Origin: Sulfurimonas sp.
GTDB lineage: Bacteria > Campylobacterota > Campylobacteria > Campylobacterales > Sulfurimonadaceae
DNA length: 64,000 nt
Assembly (NCBI RefSeq): GCF_028713515.1
Contig: NZ_JAQTOD010000004.1
Span: forward strand, 124,001 to 188,000
Direction: 5' to 3'
In this document: one piece after another, positions 1-8,967 of the stretch
Position numbering within the stretch: position 1 is the first letter of the stretch
Layout: every line of letters begins with the position of its first letter
Translations under genes and position numbers: made by a program
The notes under the pieces: generated by a model
Told to the model about the DNA's origin: nothing
Seen by the model: only the letters and a program-made list of their open reading frames with translations
Databases searched by the model: none

Positions 1-449
1 GCTGCTTGTGATTTTCCACTATCTTCTAGGTCACATAACACAACAACTTTATCATAATAAAGCCCTTCTATCGCAGCATATGGGCCAAAGTTCTCAGTTC
101 CAGTCATGGGATGTGCTGCTACGAAATTTTTTCTTATAAGCGGTGGCACAGAGGCAATTATCTTCTCTTTTGTGCTGCCTAAATCTATGATGGTTGTATC
201 CTCTGAGACACTTGTTAGGTTTTTTAGTGCCTCAACAACACCATCAACTGGAACGGCGAGAAAAATTACATCATACTCTTTGATTTCACTAAATTCTACT
301 ATTTTATCAACTAAGCCGAGCTTGATTGCATCTTCTTGATGTGTCTTGTTGTGATCATTTCCAACAATATTTTTAATAAAATCTAATTTTTTTAGACTAA
401 GGGCAAGTGACCCACCCATTAGTCCAAGCCCAACTATTGCGATATTCAT
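1..449 (-). CDS. tyrA: Prephenate dehydrogenase TyrA (N-terminal part, cut by window edge)
   Basis: This is the first ~149 residues of an NAD(P)-dependent prephenate dehydrogenase, which converts prephenate to 4-hydroxyphenylpyruvate in tyrosine synthesis. Reading the minus strand from an ATG at 449 gives a Rossmann start with GLGLMGGSLA at residues 7-16, followed by FLAVPVDG and, near residue 115, the family motif AAHPMTGTENFGP. The reading frame stays open to base 1, so the C-terminal half lies outside the window. It is divergently transcribed from bamA, with about 100 bp between the starts. Identification is by motif recognition; a related arogenate dehydrogenase cannot be excluded. Confidence 0.88.
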   Translation of the reverse strand, partial: MNIAIVGLGLMGGSLALSLKKLDFIKNIVGNDHNKTHQEDAIKLGLVDKIVEFSEIKEYDVIFLAVPVDGVVEALKNLTSVSEDTTIIDLGSTKEKIIASVPPLIRKNFVAAHPMTGTENFGPYAAIEGLYYDKVVVLCDLEDSGKSQA

Positions 450-549
450 ATCTGTTCTCTACTTTAATTTTTAAAATTAGAGTGATTTTACTATAGATTA
501 ACCCCATAAAAGGTAAAATTATCACTTATTTTACACTTATGGAAAACTA

Positions 550-2805
550 ATGAGATTTTTTTTAGCAATGCTCTTCACACTACTAACAACAAGCGCTTTT
601 TCACACACAATTAAATCTATAAAATATGATGGCATGGTGAATATGTCAGAGTCAGTCGCACTAAGAATGCTAAAGTTTGATGTCAATGATAATATCAGCG
701 ATGAGATGATAGATGCGTCCATAAGAGCATACTATGCCCAAGGTTACTTTGATGACATTTGGGTAGAGCTCAAAGATGAGCAGCTGATATATCACTTTAA
801 AGAGAAGCTCCATATCTCAAAGATAGAGTTAAAAGGATGGAAAGAGAGTGATACTGAAGTTAAAGATAGTGTAATCCAGATAAAGGTCGGTGCTTTATAT
901 GATGAGAAGAAGCTAGAAGCTGCAAAAAAAAGGATAATAGACGCTATCAACCAAGAGGGTAAAATAGATAGCGTTGTTGAGATACAAAAAGAATTTCTCG
1001 ATAATGGAAGCATTAAGGTTACTTTTGTTGTAAATGAAGGCAGAGAGATAGTGATAGAGAGTTTAAAATTTAGTGGATTATCTGGGCTTAAAAGTAGCGC
1101 GTTTAATGATGTTGTTGCAAATAAAGAGCATCAATTTATGGGTTGGCTCTGGGGACGAAATGATGGGAAAATGAAAGTTGCTGATTTGGCATATGATCAT
1201 CTTAGGATTCGTGATATTTATATGCAGCATGGTTATTTGGATATAGATGTAAAGGAGCCTTTTGTAAATGTTAACTTTGATAGTTATCTAGCTGATATGA
1301 GTTATCAGTTAGAAGAGGGTGATGTGTATACTATAAGTGCAATCACGATTGAGCAGGAAAAACATGTTATTGATGATGCGATTATAAGAGAAGAGATAAA
1401 AATGATGGTTGGCAAACCATTTAATGTTCAGACATTTAGAGAAGATTCACAGAGGATAAAAACTCTTATTGCAGATCTTAGTTACGCATTTGTTCAGGTT
1501 GTTCCGGATCTTAAAAAGAACAAAGAGAAGCAGACGGTAGAAGTAGTTGTAAAAATTATGCCAGGAAACAAAGTAAAAATAAGAGATGTTATAATCTCTG
1601 GAAACAACAGAACACTTGATAGAATCATCAGAAGAGAGCTTTTTCTAGGGCCTGGAGATATGTATTCGTTAACTGACTTAACAGATTCAAGAAGCGCTCT
1701 TGGACGACTTGGTTTTTTTGATGGGAATACCATTGAAGAAAAAAGAGTTGACAATGAGTCTATGGATCTAATCGTTAAGGTTAAAGAAGCTCCAACGGGA
1801 AATATACAGATTGGCGGTGGATATGGAAGTTATGGTGGACTCTTAGTTAGTCTTGCTGTGAATGATAGAAATGTTTGGGGTTCAGGGATAAATGTAGGAG
1901 TTAAGGCTGAGAAATCAAGTAAAACTAAAAGTTACTCATTTGATATCTCAAATCCAAGATTAAATGATACTGACTTTAGTGGTAACTTCTCTATTTTCAC
2001 ATCAGATTTTACATATAATGATTATAGTGTACTCTCGGATGGAGTAGGACTTGGAGTTGGACATAGATTTACGAGATATATAAGTGGATATTTGGGATAT
2101 GGATTTTCACAAAATAGCTATAAATACGACGAAAACTCAACTATAACAAGCACAAATCAACTGCAAGATTATACAAAAAGTGCCGTAACTGTTAGTATGA
2201 ATTTTGATAATACGGATGATTTTTATCTCCCTAGAAAAGGATTTACTTTTAATCAGAGTTTTGAAAAAGCAGGCGTTGGAGCAGATGCTGATTATCTAAA
2301 GAGCAGAACGACATTTGGAGCTTTTAAGGGGCTTGATGAGTATATAGGCGCCGATATTATCGCTAGATACAAAGCAAGGCTTAGCTATGCAAAAGAGATG
2401 GGCTTTTTACCACTCTCCGAGAGATTTTATATGGGTGGTATAAAAAGTGTTAGAGGTTATGAATCATACTCTCTGTCGCCGACAGTAAAAGATGTTAATG
2501 CAACCGATGGAATAAGAAGAGTTGGTGGAGAGTTAACCGCTTCAAATAGCTTTGAGCTAAGTTTTCCATTGGTTCCAAAGGCAAAGATGCGTATAGTTAC
2601 ATTTCTTGATTATGGCTATATAGGATCATCATCAGATACATACAAAGATCTTGATACAAATAGTATAGTTCGCGGCGGATATGGTGCTGGATTAGAGTGG
2701 TTCTCTCCGGTTGGACCAATCCAGCTTATGTTTGCAAGGCCTTTAGGTCAAAAAGAGGGCGACAAAACTGCAGTATTTGAGTTTACTATGGGGCAGAGAT
2801 TTTAA
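550..2805 (+). CDS. bamA: Outer membrane protein assembly factor BamA (Omp85/YaeT)
   Basis: BamA is the central pore of the beta-barrel assembly machine and inserts outer membrane proteins. The 751-residue product starts with a signal peptide (about residues 1-18, ending ...TSAFS). Next comes a long region with the alternating pattern of POTRA domains (about 20-405), then a 16-strand-type barrel rich in GGxGSYG and aromatic/Gly motifs. The diagnostic VRGY motif of barrel loop 6 is near residue 633. The protein ends in a strand with terminal Phe (FTMGQRF), the usual beta-signal. Length and architecture are normal for the family. GGAAAA just before the ATG serves as a weak Shine-Dalgarno site. 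Confidence 0.95.
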   Translation: MRFFLAMLFTLLTTSAFSHTIKSIKYDGMVNMSESVALRMLKFDVNDNISDEMIDASIRAYYAQGYFDDIWVELKDEQLIYHFKEKLHISKIELKGWKESDTEVKDSVIQIKVGALYDEKKLEAAKKRIIDAINQEGKIDSVVEIQKEFLDNGSIKVTFVVNEGREIVIESLKFSGLSGLKSSAFNDVVANKEHQFMGWLWGRNDGKMKVADLAYDHLRIRDIYMQHGYLDIDVKEPFVNVNFDSYLADMSYQLEEGDVYTISAITIEQEKHVIDDAIIREEIKMMVGKPFNVQTFREDSQRIKTLIADLSYAFVQVVPDLKKNKEKQTVEVVVKIMPGNKVKIRDVIISGNNRTLDRIIRRELFLGPGDMYSLTDLTDSRSALGRLGFFDGNTIEEKRVDNESMDLIVKVKEAPTGNIQIGGGYGSYGGLLVSLAVNDRNVWGSGINVGVKAEKSSKTKSYSFDISNPRLNDTDFSGNFSIFTSDFTYNDYSVLSDGVGLGVGHRFTRYISGYLGYGFSQNSYKYDENSTITSTNQLQDYTKSAVTVSMNFDNTDDFYLPRKGFTFNQSFEKAGVGADADYLKSRTTFGAFKGLDEYIGADIIARYKARLSYAKEMGFLPLSERFYMGGIKSVRGYESYSLSPTVKDVNATDGIRRVGGELTASNSFELSFPLVPKAKMRIVTFLDYGYIGSSSDTYKDLDTNSIVRGGYGAGLEWFSPVGPIQLMFARPLGQKEGDKTAVFEFTMGQRF

Positions 2806-2849
2806 AGAATCTTCAGCTCTCTTGCAGTCCTAAATTAACTTCCGCAAAA

Positions 2850-4313
2850 TTATAAAAATTTTATAGAAAAATATTCTTGCTCATAAAGAGCTTTTACGCC
2901 ATCTCTAGCTAAATACATTGATTTTTTTGATGTAACTAGCAACTTTCTATTAGAAAAAGATAGTTCAAAGTCTATATTACGAGGTCTATGAGCAAGAAGT
3001 GCTATGCTTAGTGATAGTATATAGTTAAGTGTATTTAGTGTTTTTACATCTGGCAAAAGAGGTTTAAATTCATTGATATGTGATGATGATGGAAGTTTTC
3101 GTTTTGCATACTTCACAAGCGTTGAGATTAGTGTAATTTGTTTATGAGTAAATCCAAATTCCAATGTGTCTTGAATAAGGTTATATCCATGTTTGCTACT
3201 AGAGTAAAAATGAATAGTGCTACCACAGAAAAGTAGTTTTGCAGCAGTTGAGAGTTCATATCTATATTTTTTATCAATACCAAGTTCGCAGTGTGTTATA
3301 TCAAATATCTCTTTAGCAACTTTTGCTAATTGGTTTGAGTGGTTAAGATTTTCTGTATGTAGATCTAGAATATTTCTGAGTGAAACATTATAATTTCTTG
3401 GAAATCTATCATTTGAGTTTCTGAGTAGATCACAGAGATATACCCCCTCTCTAACTCCAACACCACTAGTAACTAGCTCTTTGATTTTAAATCTTTTTAA
3501 AACTCTTAAAAGTATCAGTGCACCTGGTTTAATGATGTCAAATCTACTCTCTTTGATTCCTAATTTTTTTAGGTTACCATTATTGGAGTCTAATATTTTA
3601 TAAAGAATAGATGAGAAATCATCATAAGCTGGTTCGTACGCATGAAGTTTATCAAGTGGATAGCCACTGTTTTTAAGTATTGCATTTGCAATTGCTCTGA
3701 ATGTCCCACCAATTCCTATCATTGTAGAGGGATTTAGGGCATCTAGTTTGTCTAGCTCAGAGTCTATATATATATTTGCGCTCTCTATCTCATTGGAGTC
3801 AAAAAACAGCTCTTTTAGTCTTACTGTTCCAAGGTCTAATGAGATTGTTGATGAGATATCTTGCTTATTAATAATGGCGAATTCAGTAGAGCCACCACCA
3901 ATATCAATACTTATGGCGTTATTTTGTTCAGGGAGTAGATTTGCACATGCAATAGCACCAAGATAAGCCTCTCTTTGTCCATTTATAACTTTTATATTTA
4001 TACCAAGTGAGTTTCTAATTTTATTGATGAAAACTGCTTTGTTTGGAGCATCTCTTAGAGCAGAAGTTGCAACGCATAGAACTTTTCTAGCTTTAAATGA
4101 GTCAATAATTGTTGTAAAATCTGCTAGAGCATCATAAGCTCTTTGCATTGCAGGTTCTTGAAGATTACCACCATTTTTATAGGCGTTTTGCGATAATCTA
4201 ACGCCACTTTTTGCTTCGTGAAGTATATGAAAAGAAAAACGAGAGCTCTTCTCATAAACAACCATTCTTACAGAGTTAGAGCCTATATCTATTACGGCTA
4301 CTCGTTTTGCCAA
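2850..4313 (-). CDS. ppx: Ppx/GppA-family exopolyphosphatase / guanosine pentaphosphatase
   Basis: The 487-residue protein belongs to the ASKHA-fold phosphatases that remove terminal phosphates from polyphosphate or from pppGpp. N-terminal phosphate-binding motif VAVIDIGSNSVRM is at residues 5-17, ATSALRDA at 82-89, and the second nucleotide/phosphate loop IDIGGGSTEF at 136-145. The C-terminal ~170 residues form an all-helical HD-like extension typical of long GppA/Ppx forms. It follows the ferredoxin gene by 2 bp, so the two are co-transcribed. Sequence alone does not separate polyphosphate from pppGpp specificity; in Campylobacterota such proteins have been reported with both roles. Confidence 0.9.
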   Translation of the reverse strand: MAKRVAVIDIGSNSVRMVVYEKSSRFSFHILHEAKSGVRLSQNAYKNGGNLQEPAMQRAYDALADFTTIIDSFKARKVLCVATSALRDAPNKAVFINKIRNSLGINIKVINGQREAYLGAIACANLLPEQNNAISIDIGGGSTEFAIINKQDISSTISLDLGTVRLKELFFDSNEIESANIYIDSELDKLDALNPSTMIGIGGTFRAIANAILKNSGYPLDKLHAYEPAYDDFSSILYKILDSNNGNLKKLGIKESRFDIIKPGALILLRVLKRFKIKELVTSGVGVREGVYLCDLLRNSNDRFPRNYNVSLRNILDLHTENLNHSNQLAKVAKEIFDITHCELGIDKKYRYELSTAAKLLFCGSTIHFYSSSKHGYNLIQDTLEFGFTHKQITLISTLVKYAKRKLPSSSHINEFKPLLPDVKTLNTLNYILSLSIALLAHRPRNIDFELSFSNRKLLVTSKKSMYLARDGVKALYEQEYFSIKFL

Positions 4314-4315
4314 TT

Positions 4316-4567
4316 TTAATCTTCTTCTTGAATAGTCTTATATTTTAATTGAAGTTCGGCAATTGATTCAACATTATCTTTATCTGGCACTATACAATCA
4401 ACAGGACAAACAGATATGCAGGCCGGTTCATCATAAACACTAACGCACTCAGTACAGCGATCTGGATCTATAAAATATATTGGATCACCCTCTTCAATTG
4501 CCATTGTAGGACACTCTTCACGACAAGCGTCACACGCTATACATTCATCATTTATAATCAAAGCCAT
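4316..4567 (-). CDS. 2[4Fe-4S] ferredoxin (Allochromatium-type)
   Basis: A small 83-residue electron carrier. Cluster one is the classic C-x2-C-x2-C-x3-C-P (C9, C12, C15, C19). The second motif is C38-x2-C41-x8-C50-x3-C54-P, whose eight-residue insertion is the signature of Alvin-type ferredoxins with very negative, unequal potentials. A ninth Cys (C58) is also typical. It lies just upstream of the ppx/gppA gene in one transcription unit. It probably serves low-potential reactions such as those of oxidoreductases or radical SAM enzymes; the partner cannot be told from here. Confidence 0.92.
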   Translation of the reverse strand: MALIINDECIACDACREECPTMAIEEGDPIYFIDPDRCTECVSVYDEPACISVCPVDCIVPDKDNVESIAELQLKYKTIQEED

Positions 4568-4654
4568 TAAAAAACCTTATAATTTATTATGCCAAGCAGA
4601 GCTTCACATTGGGGTGCCGATTTATATCGAAATAAAGCTTTATTATTTTTGAAA

Positions 4655-4674
4655 TTATAGATTATATCAAGAGG
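4655..4674 (-). promoter_or_regulatory. Putative promoter of the ferredoxin-ppx operon
   Basis: On the minus strand the sequence TATAATCTATAAT gives two overlapping perfect or near-perfect -10 boxes about 90 bases upstream of the ferredoxin ATG. No clear -35 box is seen, as is usual for sigma-70 promoters of Campylobacterota. Between it and the gene lies the palindrome AATAAAGCTTTATT (4631-4644). The start site is inferred, not mapped. Confidence 0.4.
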
Positions 4675-4704
4675 AGGCCACTATTACTATGTTGCTTTGG
4701 ATAA

Positions 4705-6015
4705 TTAACTAGATTTAGTAGCTGTTGGTAAGATACATGATAGTTTTGAATTTAAGTTTAGTGAAGCGACTACGCCACTCACACCATCTGTTCTATTTTT
4801 TATACTCATATTTGCCCCAAGTGCATCTGCTGCACTTTTTGCTAAAAATAGACCAAGTCCAACTCCTGGCTTATTTCCTTGTCTCTTAAATGGAGCAAAA
4901 AAGTCAACACTCTCATCAATTCCACACCCCTCATCAATAACTTCAATAAGCAGACCATAGCTATTTTGTGAACTTCTGAGTATTACAGTTTTATTCTGAG
5001 GTGTAAATTTAAGAGCATTCTGTAGAAAATTTTGTACTATTTGATTTAAGAGTCCAACTTGAAGTATTGCCATAAATCCACTCGGCTCAAAGCTTATATC
5101 TAGAGTTTTGCCTTCGCTCTCGGCAAGAAGCTTGAAATCATTTGCTTTTTTGCTCAGTACAGCAATAACATCTACTTCGGTAGGTTTTTCAAGCTGAGCT
5201 CCCTCTTGTCTGCCAATATTTAGAATATTTGAGACAACAATATTCATCTCGTCAATAGTTTTGTTTGTAATATTTAGTGCCTCTATATACTCTTCAGCAG
5301 AGCGTTTTTTTATGAGAGTTACTTGATTTTTCAGTTTTATAACAGCAAGGGGAGTTTTTAGTTCATGAGCCGTTCCAATAAAAAGCTCTTTTTGATACTT
5401 AACAAAATTTTGAATTCTGGCAATAAGATGGTTTATAGTCTCTCCAAGAGGTTCAAACTCTTCTGGTAACTCCTCGATAATTATTGGATTCATAAGATGT
5501 TCATTCATGTTTGAGAGTTTTCTACTGAGCGTTTTAACCGGAGAGACTAGCATTTTTGATAGGCCTATCGCGTAAATTATAACGAGAAGAAATCCTGCAA
5601 TATTTATAATAAAGATATAGTGACGAATTTTGTTAAGCAACAGCTTGGAAATTGTTATCTCTTTTGTTATTTTCAGATAACTAAATTCATTTAAATCAAA
5701 CGGATAGACAATTGTAAGGTATGTTTTTTGGTCTTTGCTGCTCTCATAAAAGTCATCGCTCTGTTTAATCCTTTTAAGATGAACAACTTCTACACTAACC
5801 CCAAGATATATATCTGGAGATATTGCATCTTGCCCATAGAGAGACTCATTGTTTGCGATATTTTCTGCATAAGATAGTAGTTCTTCATGCTTCTCTTCTA
5901 ATATGGAGCGCTCTATATAAAAATATAAAAGTGAGGAGAATATAAATATTAATGAAGCAGATGCAAAGATAAGTTGAATTAGAAAACTTCGTCTGATACT
6001 TCTTCTTGAGAGCAT
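4705..6015 (-). CDS. Sensor histidine kinase (membrane, HAMP-type linker), next to cosR
   Basis: The 436-residue kinase has an N-terminal membrane segment (about 10-33), a ~100-residue periplasmic sensor region, and a second membrane segment (133-155). A HAMP-like linker and the phosphoacceptor H217 in GTAHELKTPLAV follow. The ATPase part shows the N box (QNFLQNALKF), G1 (DEGCGID) and G2 (GVGLGLFLAKS). The ligand is unknown. It lies 103 bp downstream of the CosR-like regulator on the same strand. A hairpin (6075-6095) and its own TATAAT box (6044-6049, minus) in the gap suggest partly independent expression. Pairing with the regulator is inferred from position. Confidence 0.9.
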   Translation of the reverse strand: MLSRRSIRRSFLIQLIFASASLIFIFSSLLYFYIERSILEEKHEELLSYAENIANNESLYGQDAISPDIYLGVSVEVVHLKRIKQSDDFYESSKDQKTYLTIVYPFDLNEFSYLKITKEITISKLLLNKIRHYIFIINIAGFLLVIIYAIGLSKMLVSPVKTLSRKLSNMNEHLMNPIIIEELPEEFEPLGETINHLIARIQNFVKYQKELFIGTAHELKTPLAVIKLKNQVTLIKKRSAEEYIEALNITNKTIDEMNIVVSNILNIGRQEGAQLEKPTEVDVIAVLSKKANDFKLLAESEGKTLDISFEPSGFMAILQVGLLNQIVQNFLQNALKFTPQNKTVILRSSQNSYGLLIEVIDEGCGIDESVDFFAPFKRQGNKPGVGLGLFLAKSAADALGANMSIKNRTDGVSGVVASLNLNSKLSCILPTATKSS

Positions 6016-6043
6016 TTATACAACCATTTTTATAGATGGCTGT

Positions 6044-6049
6044 ATTATA
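6044..6049 (-). promoter_or_regulatory. Perfect -10 box (TATAAT) upstream of the histidine kinase gene
   Basis: A minus-strand TATAAT sits 29-34 bases upstream of the kinase ATG (6013-6015), after the hairpin that follows cosR. It could give the kinase its own promoter. No good -35 box is visible. Confidence 0.35.
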
Positions 6050-6074
6050 GCTAAGATTTTTATTTTTTAATATT

Positions 6075-6095
6075 GCTCCAAATAGATTTTGGAGC
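6075..6095. other. Perfect 8-bp hairpin between cosR and the kinase gene
   Basis: GCTCCAAA-TAGAT-TTTGGAGC forms an 8-bp stem with a 5-base loop. In the minus-strand transcript it is followed by A-rich rather than U-rich sequence, so it is not a standard intrinsic terminator. It may attenuate read-through or protect the 3' end of the cosR message. Confidence 0.5.
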
Positions 6096-6118
6096 TTATA
6101 AGTGGGTATTTTTGAGGA

Positions 6119-6793
6119 TTAATTAATTTCTTTAGGGAAGCAAAAACGGTAACCACGACGGCGAACAGTCTCTATTGTAGTAATTCCTAGTGGTTTGTCC
6201 ATTTTTTGTCTTATCTGGTTGATTGCAACTTCAATAACATTTGGAGTAACTAGTTCTGGCTCTTCCCAGATTGCATCAAGAAGTTGTTCTTTAGAAACAA
6301 TTTGATCGCGGTGTCTAGCTAGGTGAGTAAGAACCTCAAAAGGCTTACCTTTTAACTCTATATCTTGCTCTTTGTATGTAATTTTTTCCTCTTCAGGATT
6401 GATGATTAAGTCATCAATTACAATAATGTTACTTCCGCCAAAACGAAGACGAGCCTCGATTCTAGCTAGAAGAACATTAAAATCGAAAGGTTTTCTTATA
6501 TAGTCATCCGCACCACTCTTTAGTGCTTCAATTTCACTCTCATTATCGTCTCTTGCAGATAAAACAACTACAACAGTTTTTGGAGTCTTGGATTTAATAT
6601 CACCAATTATATCGATACTATTTCCATCTGGAAGCATCCAATCCATTAAAACTAAGTCGTAATTTCTGATATCTAAGTAGTACTCTCCATCTTTTAGAGT
6701 CTCTACTACATCACTTTGGTAGCCATATTCTTTAAGCCCCTCAGCAAGCATTTTGTTTAATGTAACTTCATCTTCTATAATAAGAATGCGCAT
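6119..6793 (-). CDS. cosR: CosR/HsrA-like OmpR-family response regulator
   Basis: A 224-residue regulator with a receiver domain (1-~115) and a C-terminal winged helix (~125-220). It closely resembles, from memory, the essential Campylobacter regulator CosR and Helicobacter HsrA (HP1043): the stretches NYDLVLMDWMLPDG, LTHLARHRDQIVSKEQ and TVRRRGYRFCFPK are characteristic. Those regulators act as orphan repressors/activators of oxidative stress and core genes and have atypical receivers. Here the acidic pocket (E7, D8), phosphoacceptor D51 and Lys of YIRKPFDF are all present, so phosphorylation is possible. A histidine kinase gene follows on the same strand. The essential role is inferred from relatives. 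Confidence 0.9.
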   Translation of the reverse strand: MRILIIEDEVTLNKMLAEGLKEYGYQSDVVETLKDGEYYLDIRNYDLVLMDWMLPDGNSIDIIGDIKSKTPKTVVVVLSARDDNESEIEALKSGADDYIRKPFDFNVLLARIEARLRFGGSNIIVIDDLIINPEEEKITYKEQDIELKGKPFEVLTHLARHRDQIVSKEQLLDAIWEEPELVTPNVIEVAINQIRQKMDKPLGITTIETVRRRGYRFCFPKEIN

Positions 6794-6894
6794 TGATTGT
6801 GTCCTATAAGTGAATATTTTGGCGGAATCATATCATAATTTTAGGTTAATTTAAAGTAAGTTTCAATTTTTTTTAATAAATCTTTAACATAGGA

Positions 6895-7224
6895 TTAAGA
6901 ATTAGAACTGTATTTATTGCTCACACTAACAAGACAATCTGCTAAAATGGAGGGTTTTGTGATTTTTAGATCTATTTTTTTTATTGACTTAAATCTCTCT
7001 CTTAATTTTTTGTTTATACTATTAAGTGCATCTTCTATTAGCAGAAATTTGCTCTCAATCATCTCTGTTTTTATGAGATCAACAATCTCCACATAGTTTA
7101 AAAATTTCTTTTTATATTTGTAGTCAATGATTGCAGTTACTATAACGGCTTGAGGTGCAGTTCTTTCGAAGTCTAAAATCCCAATAATTGTTTGAAATTT
7201 TAGCTCTTCAATATGTATAGTCAT
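6895..7224 (-). CDS. folB: Dihydroneopterin aldolase FolB
   Basis: The 109-residue protein matches the FolB/tunnelling-fold family that splits 7,8-dihydroneopterin to 6-hydroxymethyl-dihydropterin in folate synthesis. The N-terminal motif IIGILDFERTAPQAV (13-27) is the usual G(V/I)xxxERxxxQ signature, and length is slightly short but normal. Its ATG overlaps the stop codon of plsY in a TGATG arrangement, which implies translational coupling. The weak C-terminal conservation leaves some uncertainty about substrate. Confidence 0.82.
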   Translation of the reverse strand: MTIHIEELKFQTIIGILDFERTAPQAVIVTAIIDYKYKKKFLNYVEIVDLIKTEMIESKFLLIEDALNSINKKLRERFKSIKKIDLKITKPSILADCLVSVSNKYSSNS

Positions 7225-7838
7225 CAGACAACTTTTGCTTCTTCGCCTTGAAATAGACGGATAAGGTTTGGTATATGTTTATAAAAAATGATAAAAGCGA
7301 TGATGAGCAGAGGAGCGTGAGCCATCTCTGGATGGATAAAATAACTAGCAACAACAAGTGCGAGCAGAGCCGTTAGTGAAGAGAGTGAAGATACTTTTAT
7401 GACTTTTGCGCCAACTGCCCAAACTACTAGTGCTATAAGTGTCTCAATTGGTAGCATAAACATGACAACGCCCATTCCAGTAGCAACGCCTTTTCCACCT
7501 TCAAAATTTAGATAAACAGAGAAGCAGTGACCAATCACGGCAATTACCGCTATGCCCCAAAGTGTAGCTTCGCTAACGCCCATAAAATAAGCAACTATCA
7601 TAACGACTACGCCTTTGATGGCATCTAAAAATAGAGTCGCAATTCCAAGTTTCTTTGCAAGTGATGGGTCCGTCTCTTTTACAACTCTGAGCACATTTGT
7701 CGCACCAATGCTCTTTGAGCCACTCTTTAGGATGTCTAAACCTGCGAATTTTTTAGCTAAAAACAGACCAAAAGGAATCCCTCCAACTAAATAAGCTGCT
7801 ATAAAAAATTGTATATTTGTGTTAAATAAAAAATCCAT
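7224..7838 (-). CDS. plsY: Acyl-phosphate:glycerol-3-phosphate acyltransferase PlsY
   Basis: PlsY makes lysophosphatidic acid from acyl-phosphate and glycerol-3-phosphate, the first step of phospholipid synthesis. The 204-residue membrane protein has five hydrophobic segments. The family motifs are all present: GSKSIGATNVLR (acyl/phosphate loop), HCFSVYLNFEGGKGVATG (glycerol-phosphate site), and a C-terminal KHIPNLIRLFQGEE tail. It is translationally coupled to folB downstream and divergent from nadA. Confidence 0.95.
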   Translation of the reverse strand: MDFLFNTNIQFFIAAYLVGGIPFGLFLAKKFAGLDILKSGSKSIGATNVLRVVKETDPSLAKKLGIATLFLDAIKGVVVMIVAYFMGVSEATLWGIAVIAVIGHCFSVYLNFEGGKGVATGMGVVMFMLPIETLIALVVWAVGAKVIKVSSLSSLTALLALVVASYFIHPEMAHAPLLIIAFIIFYKHIPNLIRLFQGEEAKVV

Positions 7839-7934
7839 ATATTCTCCTGTTAAAATCTGCGCAATTCTACTAAATATATATTAATAGTTGTATAAATGAC
7901 ACTTTGAATTTGGTATAAAATTAACTCTATTTGG

Positions 7935-7940
7935 TATAAT
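7935..7940 (+). promoter_or_regulatory. Promoter -10 box for nadA-nadC
   Basis: A perfect TATAAT lies about 30 bases before the preferred nadA start. Transcription would begin near 7947, leaving only about 10 bases before the upstream ATG at 7957 but a normal leader for the TTG at 7969. Confidence 0.45.
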
Positions 7941-7968
7941 TGCCACATTATAATAAATGAGGTTTCTT

Positions 7969-8967
7969 TTGCAGCTTACAAACGAAGAGTTAAAAATTAA
8001 AATTAATGAGTATAAGAAAAAGTTAGATGTAGCCGTTGTTGCACATTTTTATCAAAGAGATGAAGTCTTTGAAATGGCAGATATTACTGGTGATTCGCTT
8101 GAATTAGCAATCAGAACAATAGATAGTAAGGCAAAATTTGTTGTTTTTTGTGGAGTTGGTTTTATGGGACAGAGTGTAAAGGTTCTCTCTCCACATAAAA
8201 GAGTTGTTATGCCAAAGGCTGCATGCTGCGCGATGGCTAGTATGATTGACGGTATGCAATTTGATGTATCTGTTAAAGCACTAAATGATAGTGGCATATC
8301 AAATGAAAATATTTTACCAATTACCTATATAAATTCCAATGCAGAAGTAAAAGCAAAAGTTGGAATGATGGGCGGTATGGTTTGCACAAGTTCAAACGCT
8401 AAAAAAATCATAACAACTGCGCTTAAAGAGGGAAAAAAGATTCTTTTTGTTCCAGATAGATGTTTGGGTCAAAATATTGCAAACCAGATGGGACTCAAAT
8501 CGGCTGTTCTTGGAGATGGTACAAATATAGCCGATGCTGATATTATCTGTTTTAACGGTTTTTGTTCTGTTCACCAGCTTTTCTCAGTGGATGATATAAA
8601 GTTTTACCGCAAAAAATATCCAGGTATTTTGATAGCTGTTCATCCGGAGTGTGATCCTGCCATCTGTGACGCATCTGATTTTGTTGGTTCAACATCTCAG
8701 CTTATAAAGTATATAACGGAGTTGCCAGAAGACCAAAAAGTAGCCGTTGGAACAGAGTTTAACATGGTAAATCGCCTTCGTGCTAAAAATACCTATGTAC
8801 TCTCTTCAACAAAACCAGAGTGTCCTACTATGAATGAGACAACACTAAGAGATGTTTACGATATTTTAAAGTCGATAGATGAGGGTGAGCCACTCAATGA
8901 AATACTAGTTGATGAAAATACTCAAAAATGGGCAAAAATTGCGCTAGATAGAATGTTGGCGTTATGA
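7969..8967 (+). CDS. nadA: Quinolinate synthase NadA
   Basis: NadA condenses iminoaspartate with dihydroxyacetone phosphate to quinolinate using a [4Fe-4S] cluster. Family motifs visible include VAHFYQRDEVFEMAD near the N-terminus, CGVGFMGQSVK, VHPECDPAICD and SSTKPECPTMNE. Cys residues in the central MVCTSS segment and these motifs supply cluster ligands. I prefer the TTG at 7969, because GAGG (7959-7962) lies six bases before it. An in-frame ATG at 7957 has no ribosome site and adds only four residues. nadC follows with a 4-bp overlap. Confidence 0.94.
   Translation: MQLTNEELKIKINEYKKKLDVAVVAHFYQRDEVFEMADITGDSLELAIRTIDSKAKFVVFCGVGFMGQSVKVLSPHKRVVMPKAACCAMASMIDGMQFDVSVKALNDSGISNENILPITYINSNAEVKAKVGMMGGMVCTSSNAKKIITTALKEGKKILFVPDRCLGQNIANQMGLKSAVLGDGTNIADADIICFNGFCSVHQLFSVDDIKFYRKKYPGILIAVHPECDPAICDASDFVGSTSQLIKYITELPEDQKVAVGTEFNMVNRLRAKNTYVLSSTKPECPTMNETTLRDVYDILKSIDEGEPLNEILVDENTQKWAKIALDRMLAL

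Noticed and set aside
6075-6095. Intrinsic terminator after cosR
   Set aside because: The stem is good, but in the gene's direction it is followed by A-rich sequence, so I list it only as a hairpin.
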